DNA from: RYN-230 sp963760405
GTDB lineage: Bacteria > Actinomycetota > Actinomycetes > Streptosporangiales > Streptosporangiaceae
DNA: 64,000 nt
Assembly (NCBI GenBank): GCA_963760405.1
Contig: CAVXCV010000002.1
Coordinates: 62,001 to 126,000 of the forward strand
Direction: 5' to 3'
The first letter of the stretch is position 1. Every line of letters begins with the position of its first letter. The position numbers and the translations under genes were made by a program. The notes under the pieces are model-generated. The model made no database searches. It saw only the letters and a program-made list of their open reading frames with translations, and was not told the origin of the DNA. Shown piece by piece: positions 33,781 to 42,963 of this stretch.

Positions 33781-35601
33781 TCAGTGCGAGCCGCCCACCA
33801 CCCGGGCCACCGCCCGGACCGCGGGCGAGTCGGCCAGGTCATCGAGTGAGACGGCGCGCCCCTCGCCGTCACACAGTGGCACGCGCCAGTTCGGGTACTC
33901 ATCCGTGGTGCCGGGCATGTTCTGCGGACGCCGGTCCCCCACGGCATCGGCCAGCGACACGCCGAGCAGCAGCGCGGGTGTCCGGGCCAGGAACCCGTAC
34001 AGCGCCACGGTGAACTCCGCCGGGCCGGGCCGCGAGCCGGCCGCGAGCAGCCCCTCGGCCACCAGGGCCTCCCGCCAGGCCGTGACGACCGACTCCGCCT
34101 CCTCGCGCTCGACCTGATAGGGACGGGTCAGCAGGCCCAGCCTGGACCGCAGCTCGACTTGTTCCCCGGTGACGAACGCGGCCACCGGCGGCACGTCATG
34201 GGTGCCGACCATCGCCAGGCAGTTCCGCCGCCATTTGTCCGGCGGCAGCGGCGCGCCGTCCGGATCACGCTCGAACCAGAGCATGGAGGTGCCGAGGATG
34301 CCCTGCCCGGCCAGGTACTCCCGGATCCACGGCGCCACGGTGCCGAGGTCCTCACCCACGGCCAGCGCCCCGGCCGCGGCCGCCTGGGCGGTCAGCACCC
34401 CGACCATGGCCTGGTGGTCGTACTGGACGTAAGTGCCCTGATCCGGGGCCATTCCCGCGGGTACCCACCACAGCCGCAGCAGGCCCATCACGTGGTCCAC
34501 CCGCAGCCCCCCCGCATGCCGCAGGCCCGAGCCGATCAGGTCGGCGAGCGGCGCGTAGCCCTGGGCCGCCAGCCGTTGCGGATGCCACGGCGGCTGGCTC
34601 CAGTCCTGCCCGCGCTGGTTGAACGCGTCCGGCGGCGCGCCCACGCTCACTCCGCCCGCGAGCACGTCCTGCCAGGCCCAGGCGTCGGCGCCGCCTGGGT
34701 GGCAGCCCACCGCCAGGTCACGGATGATGCCGATGCGCATGCCCGCCGCCCGCGCCGCGTCCTGAGCCACGGCCAGCTGCGCGTCGGCGAGCCACTGCAG
34801 CCACGCGTGGAACTCGACCGCCCCGGCCAGCTTGGCCCGCTGCACGGCCACTTCCGGGGCTTGCACCGCGCGCAGCTCGGCCGGCCACACCCGCCAGTCT
34901 GGGCCGTGGATCTCCGCGAGTGCGCACCACAGCGCCCAGTCGGCCAGCGACTGTCCCTCGCGGTCCAGGTAGGCGTCGAACTCCGTGCGGCGCTGCCCGC
35001 TCATCGGCCGACTGTGGATGATCTCCAGGGCCGTCCGCTTGGCCTGCCAGACGGCGTCCCGGTCGAGCAGCTCACTGGTGGCGTTGCGTACCCGGAGCGG
35101 GGCGGCGAGGGCATCGATGCGCACCCGGTCCCCGGCGGACAGCGCCGCGTATTCCGGGATGTCCTCGATCCGCAGGTAGAGCGGGCTGGTGAACCGGCGG
35201 CTCATCGGCAGGTACGGCGACGGGCTGAGCGGTGGCAGCGGCTCGGCCGCGTGCAGCGGGTTGATCAGGACGAAGCCCGCGCCCAGGTCGCTGGCGCTCC
35301 AGACGGCCAGATCCGCCAGGTCACGCAGGTCCCCGTGGCCCCACGACTGCCGGGAGCGGAGCGAGTAGAGCTGCACGGAAAAGCCCCACGACCGGCTGCC
35401 CGGCACCGGGGCCACCGGGCCAGGCCCGTGCTGGCCCGCAGGCTGGCCGGGGCCGGGCTCAGCGGGCTCATCACCCAGCGCCGCCAGTATCGCCTCCAGC
35501 GTGGCCTGGGTTACCTCGACCTGCTGTCCCTGCCAGTCCTGGTAACTGGTGGCGACACCGCGGGCTGCTGCGCGCCGTCTGGCCTCATCGCTTGTCACCA
35601 T
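33781..35601 (-). CDS. malQ: 4-alpha-glucanotransferase (amylomaltase)
   Basis: GH77 disproportionating enzyme that transfers glucan segments between maltodextrins, in glycogen/maltodextrin metabolism. 606 aa, shorter than the roughly 720-aa actinobacterial forms because the N-terminal extension is small. It has the YSLRSRQSWGHGDLRDL opening, the nucleophile motif GGLRVDHVMGL, the acid/base GEDLGTV and the stabiliser THDVPPVAAF, plus the C-terminal TTDEYPNWRVPL. Residues 45-70 form a Pro/Gly-rich spacer (EPGPGQPAGQHGPGP). It is convergent with pepN. No other glycogen gene is nearby. Confidence 0.95.
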   Translation of the reverse strand: MVTSDEARRRAAARGVATSYQDWQGQQVEVTQATLEAILAALGDEPAEPGPGQPAGQHGPGPVAPVPGSRSWGFSVQLYSLRSRQSWGHGDLRDLADLAVWSASDLGAGFVLINPLHAAEPLPPLSPSPYLPMSRRFTSPLYLRIEDIPEYAALSAGDRVRIDALAAPLRVRNATSELLDRDAVWQAKRTALEIIHSRPMSGQRRTEFDAYLDREGQSLADWALWCALAEIHGPDWRVWPAELRAVQAPEVAVQRAKLAGAVEFHAWLQWLADAQLAVAQDAARAAGMRIGIIRDLAVGCHPGGADAWAWQDVLAGGVSVGAPPDAFNQRGQDWSQPPWHPQRLAAQGYAPLADLIGSGLRHAGGLRVDHVMGLLRLWWVPAGMAPDQGTYVQYDHQAMVGVLTAQAAAAGALAVGEDLGTVAPWIREYLAGQGILGTSMLWFERDPDGAPLPPDKWRRNCLAMVGTHDVPPVAAFVTGEQVELRSRLGLLTRPYQVEREEAESVVTAWREALVAEGLLAAGSRPGPAEFTVALYGFLARTPALLLGVSLADAVGDRRPQNMPGTTDEYPNWRVPLCDGEGRAVSLDDLADSPAVRAVARVVGGSH

Positions 35602-35628
35602 TCCATGATCGGGCCAATCTGCGCCGCG

Positions 35629-36114
35629 TCACACACGCCTCTCCGCCGTTGCACGACCGAAACCCGCCGCCGCGCTGATCCCAGGTGACTGCGCATGGCC
35701 TGGACCAGGACGACGGCTCCCGTCACCGGGACCGGGTGTGGCGGCAGACGGCGTACCCGGAGGTCCGGGTCGGCGCCAGCGCCGCGTGGAACTGGGCCCT
35801 GGGCTGGCTCTGGTCCCGGGCTGGTTCTGGGTCCCGGGCTGGTTCTGGGTCCTGGGCTGGTTCTGGGTCCCGGGCTGGTTCTGGGTCCCGGGCTGATCCT
35901 GGGAGCCCGGCTGGCCCGGGGCCGGCGCCCGCCCCGGCCGCCGGTCCCGGATCAGCCAGGCCGAGGCGATGACCAGCCCGGCCAGGAACGGCAGGCCATG
36001 GATGTCCCGCAGCACGGCGTCGGCGATGGCCGCCGGGATGGCCAGCGTCGCCTCGATCCGCCAGATGGGGCGCACCCCGGGGCCGCCCAGGATGGCCTGG
36101 GCGGCGGCAGGCAC
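35629..36114 (-). CDS. hypothetical single-span membrane protein with (QPGTQN) repeats
   Basis: I do not recognise a family. From GTG 36114 the first part (PAAAQAILGGPGVRPIWRIE, then a hydrophobic helix GLPFLAGLVIASAWLI and RDRRPGR) has near-total third-position GC and looks coding. It is followed by a Gln/Pro/Gly/Thr/Asn repeat (QPGTQN five times) and a Pro/Ser-rich tail. Directly upstream, in another frame, RILQPAQQGKPLVHHGPQPP and GGVLTIPL look like a continuation, so the gene may begin near 36230 and be frameshifted at about 36110. It is upstream of malQ on the same strand. Confidence 0.4.
   Translation of the reverse strand: MPAAAQAILGGPGVRPIWRIEATLAIPAAIADAVLRDIHGLPFLAGLVIASAWLIRDRRPGRAPAPGQPGSQDQPGTQNQPGTQNQPRTQNQPGTQNQPGTRASPGPSSTRRWRRPGPPGTPSAATPGPGDGSRRPGPGHAQSPGISAAAGFGRATAERRV
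35819..35890. repeat. 18-bp tandem repeat, four units
   Basis: Four consecutive 18-bp units GGCTGGTTCTGGGTCCCG (one with a C-to-T change) at 35819-35836, 35837-35854, 35855-35872 and 35873-35890, with degenerate partial units on both sides. On the minus strand each unit encodes six residues (QPGTQN register), so copy-number change would keep that frame. Confidence 0.9.
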
Positions 36115-36271
36115 AGCGGAATGGTGAGCACCCCGCCAGCATCGCCCGGCGGCTGCGGCCCGTGGTGGACGAGCGGCTTGCCCTGCTGGGCAGGCTGGAG
36201 GATCCGGCCGCCGAACCGGACAGCTGACCCTGGTCGCTACTGGCGCCTGCGAAGCGACTGCCCGCCGCCGG

Positions 36272-37696
36272 TCACCACAGGGCTGGGTGCCGGTCCTGCC
36301 ACGGCCGGGCCGCTTCGAGCTGCGCGGACAGCGAGATCAGGGTGCCTTCCGCGCCCATCCGGCCGGCCAGCATGATACCGATCGGCAGGCCTTCGTCCGT
36401 CCAGTGCAGCGGGACGTTCACCGCGGGCTGGCCGGACACGTTGAACAGGGCGGTAAACGGGGTGAACCGCTTCTGCCGCTCGAAGTTCTCCGGCGGCGGG
36501 ACCTCCTCGAAATAACCCACCGGCACCGGCGGCGAGGCAAGGGTCGGGGTCAGCACGGCGTCGTAGTTGTTGAGCACGGCCAGCGCCCCGCGCACGATCG
36601 CCTGCAGGTAGGCCTGGGCCATGACCAGCTCGCCCGCGCGCACGCCGCTGCCCCGCTCGCGCAGGTACCGGGTGAGCGGGAGCAGCCGCTCCTCACTGGC
36701 CGGGTCCACCGGGGCCAGCGTGGCCATGGAATACCAGAGCGTCTCGAACGCCGGGACCGCCTCCGGGCCGAACGGCATCATGATGTCGACGACCTCATGG
36801 CCGAGGCTGGCCAGCAGCTGGCTGGCGTCCTCATAGGCCGCCACGCAGTCGGGGTGCACGGCCGCGCCGTCGATCGGGTGCTGCAGGGTCCGGCCGATCC
36901 GGAGCCGGCCGGGCGGCCGGTCCGCGTAGCCGAGGAAGGTCTCCCCGGTGGGCAGCGGGGGCTGGGTGTACATGTCGCCGGGGTGATTGCCGGTCATCAC
37001 GTCGAGCAGCAGCGCGGCGTCCGCGACCGTGCGGGCGAGCGGGCCGTCCACGCCCAGCCCGAACAGGTCGGGCATGAGCGGGCCGCCGGACACCCGGCCA
37101 CGCGACGGCTTGATCCCGAACAGCCCGCACACGCTGGATGGGATGCGGATGGACCCGCCGCCGTCACTGCCCTGGGCGGCCGGGGCCAGGCCGGCCGCGA
37201 CCGCGGCCGCGGCGCCGCCGCTCGATCCGCCCGCCGACCTGGTCAGGTCCCAGGGGGTGCGGGCGGGCGGCCCGATAGCGGTCTCGGTGTAGCAAGGCAG
37301 GCCGAACTCGGGAGTGGCCGTCTTCCCGGTCATCACCGAGCCGGCCGCGCGCAGCGCGGTCACCACGTGGTCGTCGGTGTCCGGGACGTAGTCCGCGTAC
37401 ACGGCCGAGCCGAGGGTCTGCCGGACCCCGGCCACCATGTTCAGGTCCTTGATCGGGATGGGCACCCCGGTCAGCGGGGGCAATGCCCCGGGATCATCTG
37501 CCTGGGCCACCGCCTTCTCGGCCGCAGCGGCCTGGTCGGCCGCGAGTTCCGCGGACACGGTGAAGAACGCGCCGACATCAGCGTTCATCCGGTCGATCCG
37601 CTGGAGGTAGTGGCTGGTGATCTCCACGGGGGAGAGTTCCCGCCGCCGGACCGCCGCGGCCAGTTCGAGCACGGTGAGATCATGAATCTGGGTCAC
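36272..37696 (-). CDS. amidase (amidase signature family)
   Basis: Amidase-signature hydrolase of 474 aa that cleaves carboxamides in the cytoplasm. The Ser-cisSer-Lys triad is visible: Lys in PIPIKDL, the Gly/Ser-rich signature SAGGSSGGAAAAVAAGLAPA, and the nucleophile Ser in GSDGGGSIRIPSS followed by CGLFGIKPSRGRVS. Normal length. It lacks GatC/GatB partners and the context of a tRNA amidotransferase, and C-terminal sequence (FTALFNVSGQPAVNVPL) is like stand-alone amidases. Divergent from the NERD gene. Substrate unknown. Confidence 0.92.
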   Translation of the reverse strand: MTQIHDLTVLELAAAVRRRELSPVEITSHYLQRIDRMNADVGAFFTVSAELAADQAAAAEKAVAQADDPGALPPLTGVPIPIKDLNMVAGVRQTLGSAVYADYVPDTDDHVVTALRAAGSVMTGKTATPEFGLPCYTETAIGPPARTPWDLTRSAGGSSGGAAAAVAAGLAPAAQGSDGGGSIRIPSSVCGLFGIKPSRGRVSGGPLMPDLFGLGVDGPLARTVADAALLLDVMTGNHPGDMYTQPPLPTGETFLGYADRPPGRLRIGRTLQHPIDGAAVHPDCVAAYEDASQLLASLGHEVVDIMMPFGPEAVPAFETLWYSMATLAPVDPASEERLLPLTRYLRERGSGVRAGELVMAQAYLQAIVRGALAVLNNYDAVLTPTLASPPVPVGYFEEVPPPENFERQKRFTPFTALFNVSGQPAVNVPLHWTDEGLPIGIMLAGRMGAEGTLISLSAQLEAARPWQDRHPALW

Positions 37697-37894
37697 GTAA
37701 CCGCACGGTAGCTTGCCATTCGCGGCCCGTCCAGGATCGGGTGCAGGTTGCCCGGCGGCTCGGCGCCGGGGCGGTCAGCCGGGTAGGCGCCCGGGCGGTC
37801 AGCCGGGTACCGGCCGGGCAGGCCGGCCGTTCGGGACAGGAATTACCCATGGCTTTCAGGTAACTACTTTCCGCCTTCGATTACTCTCTGATGC

Positions 37895-38698
37895 GTGGAT
37901 CAGAGGACGGGGCCGCCGCGCCGGACCGGCCCGGCGAGCACCGGGGTGACCGACGGTAGCGGCCCGGCGGATGACAGGCCTGCCGCCAGCCCGCCTGCCC
38001 GGCCGGCCCTGGCGAGATTCGCCGCTGACCCCCGGATGCCGATCTGGCTGCGCCGCGGCATCCTCTGCGCCGTGGCCGGCGTGGTCATCAGCATCTGGGT
38101 GGACTGGCGGCTGGGGCTGACCGCCGCCGCGGTCATTGCCATCGCCGACACCATCCACCGGTCCCGGACCACCGCGGTGCTGCCCGCCAGGGTCCGGCTG
38201 ACGTCCGCGCAGCGGCGCACCCGGCGGCGGCTGCGCCGGCTCACCCGGTCCGGCTACCGCACCCTGCACGTGCGTGGCCTGCCGGGCAGTCCTGACCTGA
38301 TCGACCACCTGCTGATCGGCCCAGCCGGGGTGTTCGCGGTCGATTCGGAGCGCTGGGACCGGCGGCTGCCGATCCGGACCACCCAGAGCGGCGGGCTCTA
38401 CCACGGCCCGTTCAACCAGGCCAACCGCCTGCAGCACGCCCGCTGGGAGGCCAGCCAGGCCAGCCGGCTGATCAGCCTCGAGCTGGGCCGGGAGCTGCGG
38501 GTGCGGGCCGCCATGGCGATCTACGGGCCAACCGTGCCGTGGACCGTGGCGCAGATCGCCGGAGTGGACGTGTTCAGCGGCCGCCGGCTGCGCAAGTACT
38601 TCCGCGCCCAGGCCCGGGCCCGCGGGCCGGAGCGGCTGGACCCCGGCGAGATCAAGCGCATCGAGGCGGCCGCCGAGAGCGTCCTCCCGGCCCGGTAG
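37895..38698 (+). CDS. NERD domain membrane protein
   Basis: Nuclease-related-domain (NERD) protein of 267 aa from a GTG start. Residues 1-45 are Pro/Ala/Gly-rich; two adjacent membrane helices follow (about 53-87: GILCAVAGVVISIWV and LGLTAAAVIAIADTI); then the NERD domain (about 115-240) with IDHLLIGPAGVFAVDSERWD, where DHLLIG..GVF.ID is the family core. NERD domains resemble archaeal Holliday-junction resolvase folds, but nuclease activity is unproven for most. It is divergent from the amidase; the 198-nt gap contains two copies of a GGCGGTCAGCCGGGTA segment. Confidence 0.85.
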   Translation: MDQRTGPPRRTGPASTGVTDGSGPADDRPAASPPARPALARFAADPRMPIWLRRGILCAVAGVVISIWVDWRLGLTAAAVIAIADTIHRSRTTAVLPARVRLTSAQRRTRRRLRRLTRSGYRTLHVRGLPGSPDLIDHLLIGPAGVFAVDSERWDRRLPIRTTQSGGLYHGPFNQANRLQHARWEASQASRLISLELGRELRVRAAMAIYGPTVPWTVAQIAGVDVFSGRRLRKYFRAQARARGPERLDPGEIKRIEAAAESVLPAR

Positions 38699-38881
38699 GG
38701 GCAGGTCCAGGCCGGGACGGCCTGCTCCGCTCCCGGGGCCGGGCAGGACAGGTCCGCGCCGGAGGCGACCCGCCCAGCCGGCGATTCCACTCCGCGCAGG
38801 TGACGCTGGATCGCAGTGCACCGCACGGCACGTTCGCCGCCGGTACGCTGAAGGCTCCACAGCGTTGAGGGGAGCAGGGTC

Positions 38882-40786
38882 ATGCCACCGCTTCGGTCCC
38901 GGACGGTCACCCACGGCAGGAACATGGTCGGGGCGCGTGCGCTGATGCGCGCGAGCGGGGTAGCGGGCGAGGACATCGGCAAGCCGATCGTGGCCGTGGC
39001 CAACAGCTTCACCGAGTTCGTCCCCGGCCACGTGCACCTGCGCGAAGTCGGCCAGGTGGTCTCGGACGCGGTCAAGGCGGCGGGGGCGGTCCCGCGGGAG
39101 TTCAACACGATCGCCGTGGATGACGGCATCGCCATGGGCCACGGCGGGATGCTCTACTCGCTGCCCAGCCGCGAGCTGATCGCCGACTCGGTCGAGTACA
39201 TGGTCAACGCGCACTGCGCGGACGCCCTGGTGTGCATCTCCAACTGTGACAAGATCACTCCCGGGATGCTGATGGCCGCGCTGCGGCTGAACATCCCCAC
39301 CGTGTTCGTGTCCGGCGGCCCGATGGAGGCCGGCCGGATCCGGCCCGGTGAGGTGACCGAGTCTGGCGACCCGGGCAAGCTGGACCTGATCAACCCGATG
39401 ATCGCGTCCGCTGACCCGAGCGTGTCCGACGAGCAGCTGGCCGAGATGGAAGAGGCCGCGTGCCCGACCTGCGGCTCCTGCTCCGGGATGTTCACCGCGA
39501 ACTCGATGAACTGCCTGACCGAGGCGATCGGGCTGGCCCTGCCCGGCAACGGCACGACACTGGCCACGCATGCCGCGCGCCGCGCGCTGTTCGAGCGGGC
39601 CGGCGCGCTGGTGGTCAGCCTGGCCAGCCGGTACTACACCGAGGACGACGAGTCGGTGCTGCCGCGGTCCATCGCCACCCGGGACGCGTTCGAGAACGCG
39701 ATGGCCCTGGACGTGGCGATGGGCGGGTCCACCAACACGATCCTGCACCTGCTGGCGGCGGCGCACGAGGGGCGGGTCGGGTTCGGGCTCAAGGAGATCG
39801 ACGAGCTGTCCCGCCGGGTGCCCTGCCTGTGCAAGGTCGCGCCGAGCAGCGACCGCTACCACGTCGAGGACGTGCACCGGGCAGGCGGGATCCCGGCCAT
39901 CCTGGGTGAGCTGAGTCGTGCTGGCCTGCTGAACACTGAGGTGCATACGGTGCACAGTTCCTCGCTCGGGGAGTTCCTCGACGCCTGGGACCTGCGGTCC
40001 CCCTCGGTCACCGAGCAGGCGGTCGAACTGTTCCACGCGGCTCCCGGCGGAGTCCGCACGATCAAGCCCTTCTCCCAGGACTCCCGCTGGACCAGCCTGG
40101 ACGAGGACCGGGCGGCCGGCTGCATCCGGGATCTGGCGCACGCCTACACCCGGGACGGCGGCCTGGCCGTGCTGTACGGCAACCTGGCACCCGAGGGCGC
40201 GATCGTGAAGACGGCGGGCGTCCCGGAAGACCTGTGGCATTTCTCCGGCCCGGCGAAGGTCTTCGAGAGCCAGGAGGCCGCGGTCGAGGGCATCCTGGGC
40301 GGCAAGGTCGGGCCGGGGGACGTGGTCGTCATCCGGTATGAGGGGCCCAGCGGCGGCCCCGGCATGCAGGAGATGCTGTACCCGACCAGCTTCCTGAAGG
40401 GGAAGGGGCTCGGCCGGGCCTGCGCCCTGGTCACCGACGGGCGGTTCTCTGGCGGCACCAGCGGGCTGTCGATCTGCCACGCAGCGCCGGAGGCCGCGGC
40501 AGGCGGCGTGATCGCGCTGGCGCAGGACGGCGACCGGGTCGAGATCGACATCCCGGACCGGTCGCTGGAGCTGGTCGTCCCAGACACCGAGCTGCACGAA
40601 CGCCGGGAGCGGATCCTCAGCGCGCTGGGTGGCTACCGGGCGGCTGACCGCGACCGGGTCGTCAGTGAGGCGCTGCGGGTCTACGCAGCGCTGGCCACCT
40701 CCGCGTCCACCGGCGCGGTGCGGGACATCAGCCGGCTCGGCACCACGCTGTCCAGCTCCGGGCCGTCCAGCGGCGTGAGCCGGTGA
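38882..40786 (+). CDS. ilvD: dihydroxy-acid dehydratase
   Basis: Iron-sulfur enzyme of valine, leucine and isoleucine synthesis; dehydrates 2,3-dihydroxy-isovalerate and 2,3-dihydroxy-3-methylvalerate. 634 aa. It follows the E. coli-type IlvD almost motif for motif: THGRNMVGARALMRASG, EFNTIAVDDGIAMGHGGM, SNCDKITPGM and CPTCGSCSGMFTANSMNCL with the cluster cysteines, and TDGRFSGGTSGLS near the C-terminus. ATG 38882 follows GAGGGGAGCAGGGTC. The tail after TGAVRDISRLG is about 18 residues longer than usual and Ser-rich. Other ilv genes are not adjacent; menA follows after 52 nt. Confidence 0.97.
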   Translation: MPPLRSRTVTHGRNMVGARALMRASGVAGEDIGKPIVAVANSFTEFVPGHVHLREVGQVVSDAVKAAGAVPREFNTIAVDDGIAMGHGGMLYSLPSRELIADSVEYMVNAHCADALVCISNCDKITPGMLMAALRLNIPTVFVSGGPMEAGRIRPGEVTESGDPGKLDLINPMIASADPSVSDEQLAEMEEAACPTCGSCSGMFTANSMNCLTEAIGLALPGNGTTLATHAARRALFERAGALVVSLASRYYTEDDESVLPRSIATRDAFENAMALDVAMGGSTNTILHLLAAAHEGRVGFGLKEIDELSRRVPCLCKVAPSSDRYHVEDVHRAGGIPAILGELSRAGLLNTEVHTVHSSSLGEFLDAWDLRSPSVTEQAVELFHAAPGGVRTIKPFSQDSRWTSLDEDRAAGCIRDLAHAYTRDGGLAVLYGNLAPEGAIVKTAGVPEDLWHFSGPAKVFESQEAAVEGILGGKVGPGDVVVIRYEGPSGGPGMQEMLYPTSFLKGKGLGRACALVTDGRFSGGTSGLSICHAAPEAAAGGVIALAQDGDRVEIDIPDRSLELVVPDTELHERRERILSALGGYRAADRDRVVSEALRVYAALATSASTGAVRDISRLGTTLSSSGPSSGVSR

Positions 40787-40838
40787 CCAGGCTGCAGCTC
40801 CGGCTCCGGCGCTGCTGGCCGCCCCAGGCCGGGCGCTA

Positions 40839-41711
40839 GTGGCCGCAGCCCGGGAATGGGTCGGCGGCGCCCGGCCACGGACGCTGCCGGCTGCGCTGGT
40901 CCCGGTCGTGGTCGGCTCGGGGGTCGCGTTCGGCTACGGCCTGTTCTCGCTGTGGCGGGCGGTGCTGGCGCTGATCGTGGCGCTGGCCCTGCAGGTCGGG
41001 GTGAACTACGCCAACGACTACAGCGACGGCGTGCGGGGTACCGACGAGCAGCGGGTCGGGCCGGTGCGCCTGGTCGCGGCGGGGGTGGCCGCGCCACGCC
41101 AGGTCCGGGCCGCCGCCCTGGCCTGCTTCGCCATGGCCTGCGTGGCCGGCTTCGTGCTGGCCCTGGTCACGTCCTGGTGGCTGATCCTGGTCGGCGCGGT
41201 GGCGGTCGCCGCCGCCTGGTTCTACACCGGCGGGCGGCACCCCTACGGGTATCACGGGCTCGGCGAGATAGCGGTGTTCGCCTTCTTCGGCGTAGCGGCC
41301 GTGACCGGCACGGCGTACGTGCAAATGGGCCGGCTGTCCTGGCTCGCGCTGGCCGCCTGCCTCCCGGTCGGGCTGCTCGCCTGCGCCCTGCTGGTGATCA
41401 ACAACCTACGGGACATCCCGTCCGACACCCTCGCGGGTAAGCGCACGCTCGCGGTCATCCTCGGCGACCAGCGCACCCGCTGGCTGTACGTCGCCTGCGT
41501 GCTGCTGCCGTTCGCGATCGCGGCCGCCATGGCACCCGCGCGCCCGCTGACCCTGCTGGCCCTGGCCGCGCTGCCGCTGGCGCTGGCCCCGGTCCAGTCG
41601 GTGCGCGCGGGCGCGACCGGGCTGGCGCTGATCGGCGCGCTGGGCAAGACCGGCCGCCTGCAACTCGCCTTTGGCGCCCTGCTGACCGTCGGGCTCGCGG
41701 TCAGGTTCTGA
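40839..41711 (+). CDS. menA: 1,4-dihydroxy-2-naphthoate polyprenyltransferase
   Basis: UbiA-family membrane enzyme that attaches the prenyl chain to DHNA in menaquinone synthesis. 290 aa from a GTG start, with eight to nine membrane helices. The first Asp-rich site is NYANDYSDGVRGTD (about residues 52-65) and the second NNLRDIPSDTLAGKRTLAV; ARPRTLPAALVPVVVGSG at the start is typical of MenA. No other men gene is in the window. It runs convergently into the SPFH gene 23 nt away. Confidence 0.94.
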   Translation: MAAAREWVGGARPRTLPAALVPVVVGSGVAFGYGLFSLWRAVLALIVALALQVGVNYANDYSDGVRGTDEQRVGPVRLVAAGVAAPRQVRAAALACFAMACVAGFVLALVTSWWLILVGAVAVAAAWFYTGGRHPYGYHGLGEIAVFAFFGVAAVTGTAYVQMGRLSWLALAACLPVGLLACALLVINNLRDIPSDTLAGKRTLAVILGDQRTRWLYVACVLLPFAIAAAMAPARPLTLLALAALPLALAPVQSVRAGATGLALIGALGKTGRLQLAFGALLTVGLAVRF

Positions 41712-41734
41712 GGCCGTCCCGCGCGGCCGCCGGG

Positions 41735-42961
41735 TTACTGCCGCTGCTCCACGGTCGGCTCATCCACCGGGCCGCCGGCCTGTCTTTCCGCTTCGGCGAC
41801 CGCCTGCTGCACCGCCGCCACCTCGGCCCGGGTCCGGGCCGACTCCTCGGCCTCCTCGGCAGCTGCCCGTTCCCTCGCGGCCGCCGCCTCCGTGGCGTGG
41901 GCCGATTCCCCGACTGGGTCGGCCACCTCGTTCCCTGCCGGAACGGCCACGCCGTTCCCCGCGCTGCCGGGCCCTTTCCCGTCGCCGGACAGGGCGGCCG
42001 GGGCGCCGGCGCTGGCCAGGCCGCGGCCAGCCGGCGGCACGGGCCGCCCGCCAGGTCCGCTCACGCCACCCTGCGGCTCCGCACCCTCCCCCGGCCCGGC
42101 GAATGCGGTGCTGAGGGACTTGAGCGCCGTGGTCACCTCACTCGGGATCACCCAGAACGTGTTGCCCTGGGCCTGGGCCAGCTGGGGCAGCGTCTGCAGG
42201 TACTGGTAGGCGAGCACCTGGGGGTCCGCGTTGCCGTCGTGGACGGCCTGGAACACCGTGCCGATCGCCTGGGCCTGGCCTTCAGACCGCAGGATCTGGC
42301 CCTGCCTGTCGCCCTCGGCGCGCAGGATCTGGCTCTGCTTCTCGCCCTCCGCGGTGAGAATCTTCGACTGCCGGAGGCCCTCGGCGGTGAGGATGGCCGC
42401 GCGCTTCTCCCGCTCCGCCCGCATCTGCTTCTCCATCGCGTCGATGACGCTCTTGGGTGGGTCGATGGCCTTGATCTCCACCCGGGTGACCCGGAGCCCC
42501 CATTTGCCCGACGCGTCGTCCAGCACGCCCCGCAGCATCGTGTTGATCTTGTCGCGCGAGGTCAGGGTCTCCTCGAGGTCCATGTTCCCGATTACGCTGC
42601 GCAGCATGGTCGCGGTGATCTGCTCGATGGCCTGGATGTAGTTGACAATCTCGTAGTCTGCCGCCCGCGGATCGGTGACCTGGAAGAACAGCACCGTGTC
42701 GATATGCACGACCAGGTTGTCCTCGGTGATCACCGGCTGGCCCTTGAAGGCCACCACCTGCTCGCGCAGGTCAATGAGCGGCTTGACCCGGTCCACGATG
42801 GGGACGATGAAGTTCATCCCTGGTTCGAGCGTCTTCCGGTAACGCCCGAATCGCTCGACGTTCCGGGCCCGGGCCTGCGGCACGATCCGGACTGTCCTGC
42901 TGACCACGACGAAAACGAGTATGACCGCGACAAGGACGGCGATGAGCCCGGCCAGTTCCAT
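41735..42961 (-). CDS. SPFH/band 7 protein, stomatin/QmcA type
   Basis: Membrane-anchored SPFH protein of 408 aa. One N-terminal helix (residues 5-23), then the PHB/SPFH domain (about 25-220): RNVERFGRYRKTLEPGMNFI, the YIQAIEQITATMLRSVIGNMDLEETL region in pieces, and GLRVTRVEIKAIDPP. A coiled-coil segment with repeated AEGEKQSQILRAEGD-like units follows. The last 120 residues are low-complexity (Gly/Pro then Ala/Glu-rich) and not part of the family core. Start ATG 42961 is 2 nt after the nfeD stop, the standard nfeD-SPFH operon. Likely role: scaffold for membrane protease or protein quality control. Confidence 0.93.
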   Translation of the reverse strand: MELAGLIAVLVAVILVFVVVSRTVRIVPQARARNVERFGRYRKTLEPGMNFIVPIVDRVKPLIDLREQVVAFKGQPVITEDNLVVHIDTVLFFQVTDPRAADYEIVNYIQAIEQITATMLRSVIGNMDLEETLTSRDKINTMLRGVLDDASGKWGLRVTRVEIKAIDPPKSVIDAMEKQMRAEREKRAAILTAEGLRQSKILTAEGEKQSQILRAEGDRQGQILRSEGQAQAIGTVFQAVHDGNADPQVLAYQYLQTLPQLAQAQGNTFWVIPSEVTTALKSLSTAFAGPGEGAEPQGGVSGPGGRPVPPAGRGLASAGAPAALSGDGKGPGSAGNGVAVPAGNEVADPVGESAHATEAAAARERAAAEEAEESARTRAEVAAVQQAVAEAERQAGGPVDEPTVEQRQ

Positions 42962-42963
42962 GG

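Noticed and set aside
35819..35890. 18-bp repeats considered as an origin/iteron or CRISPR
   Set aside because: Contiguous units without spacers, encoding a six-residue protein repeat; no replication gene nearby.
37856..40597. A 913-codon minus-strand open frame opposite the NERD and ilvD genes
   Set aside because: It is antisense to two clearly conserved genes; its Arg/Gly/Gln/Asp-rich sequence is what high-GC third positions produce on the opposite strand.
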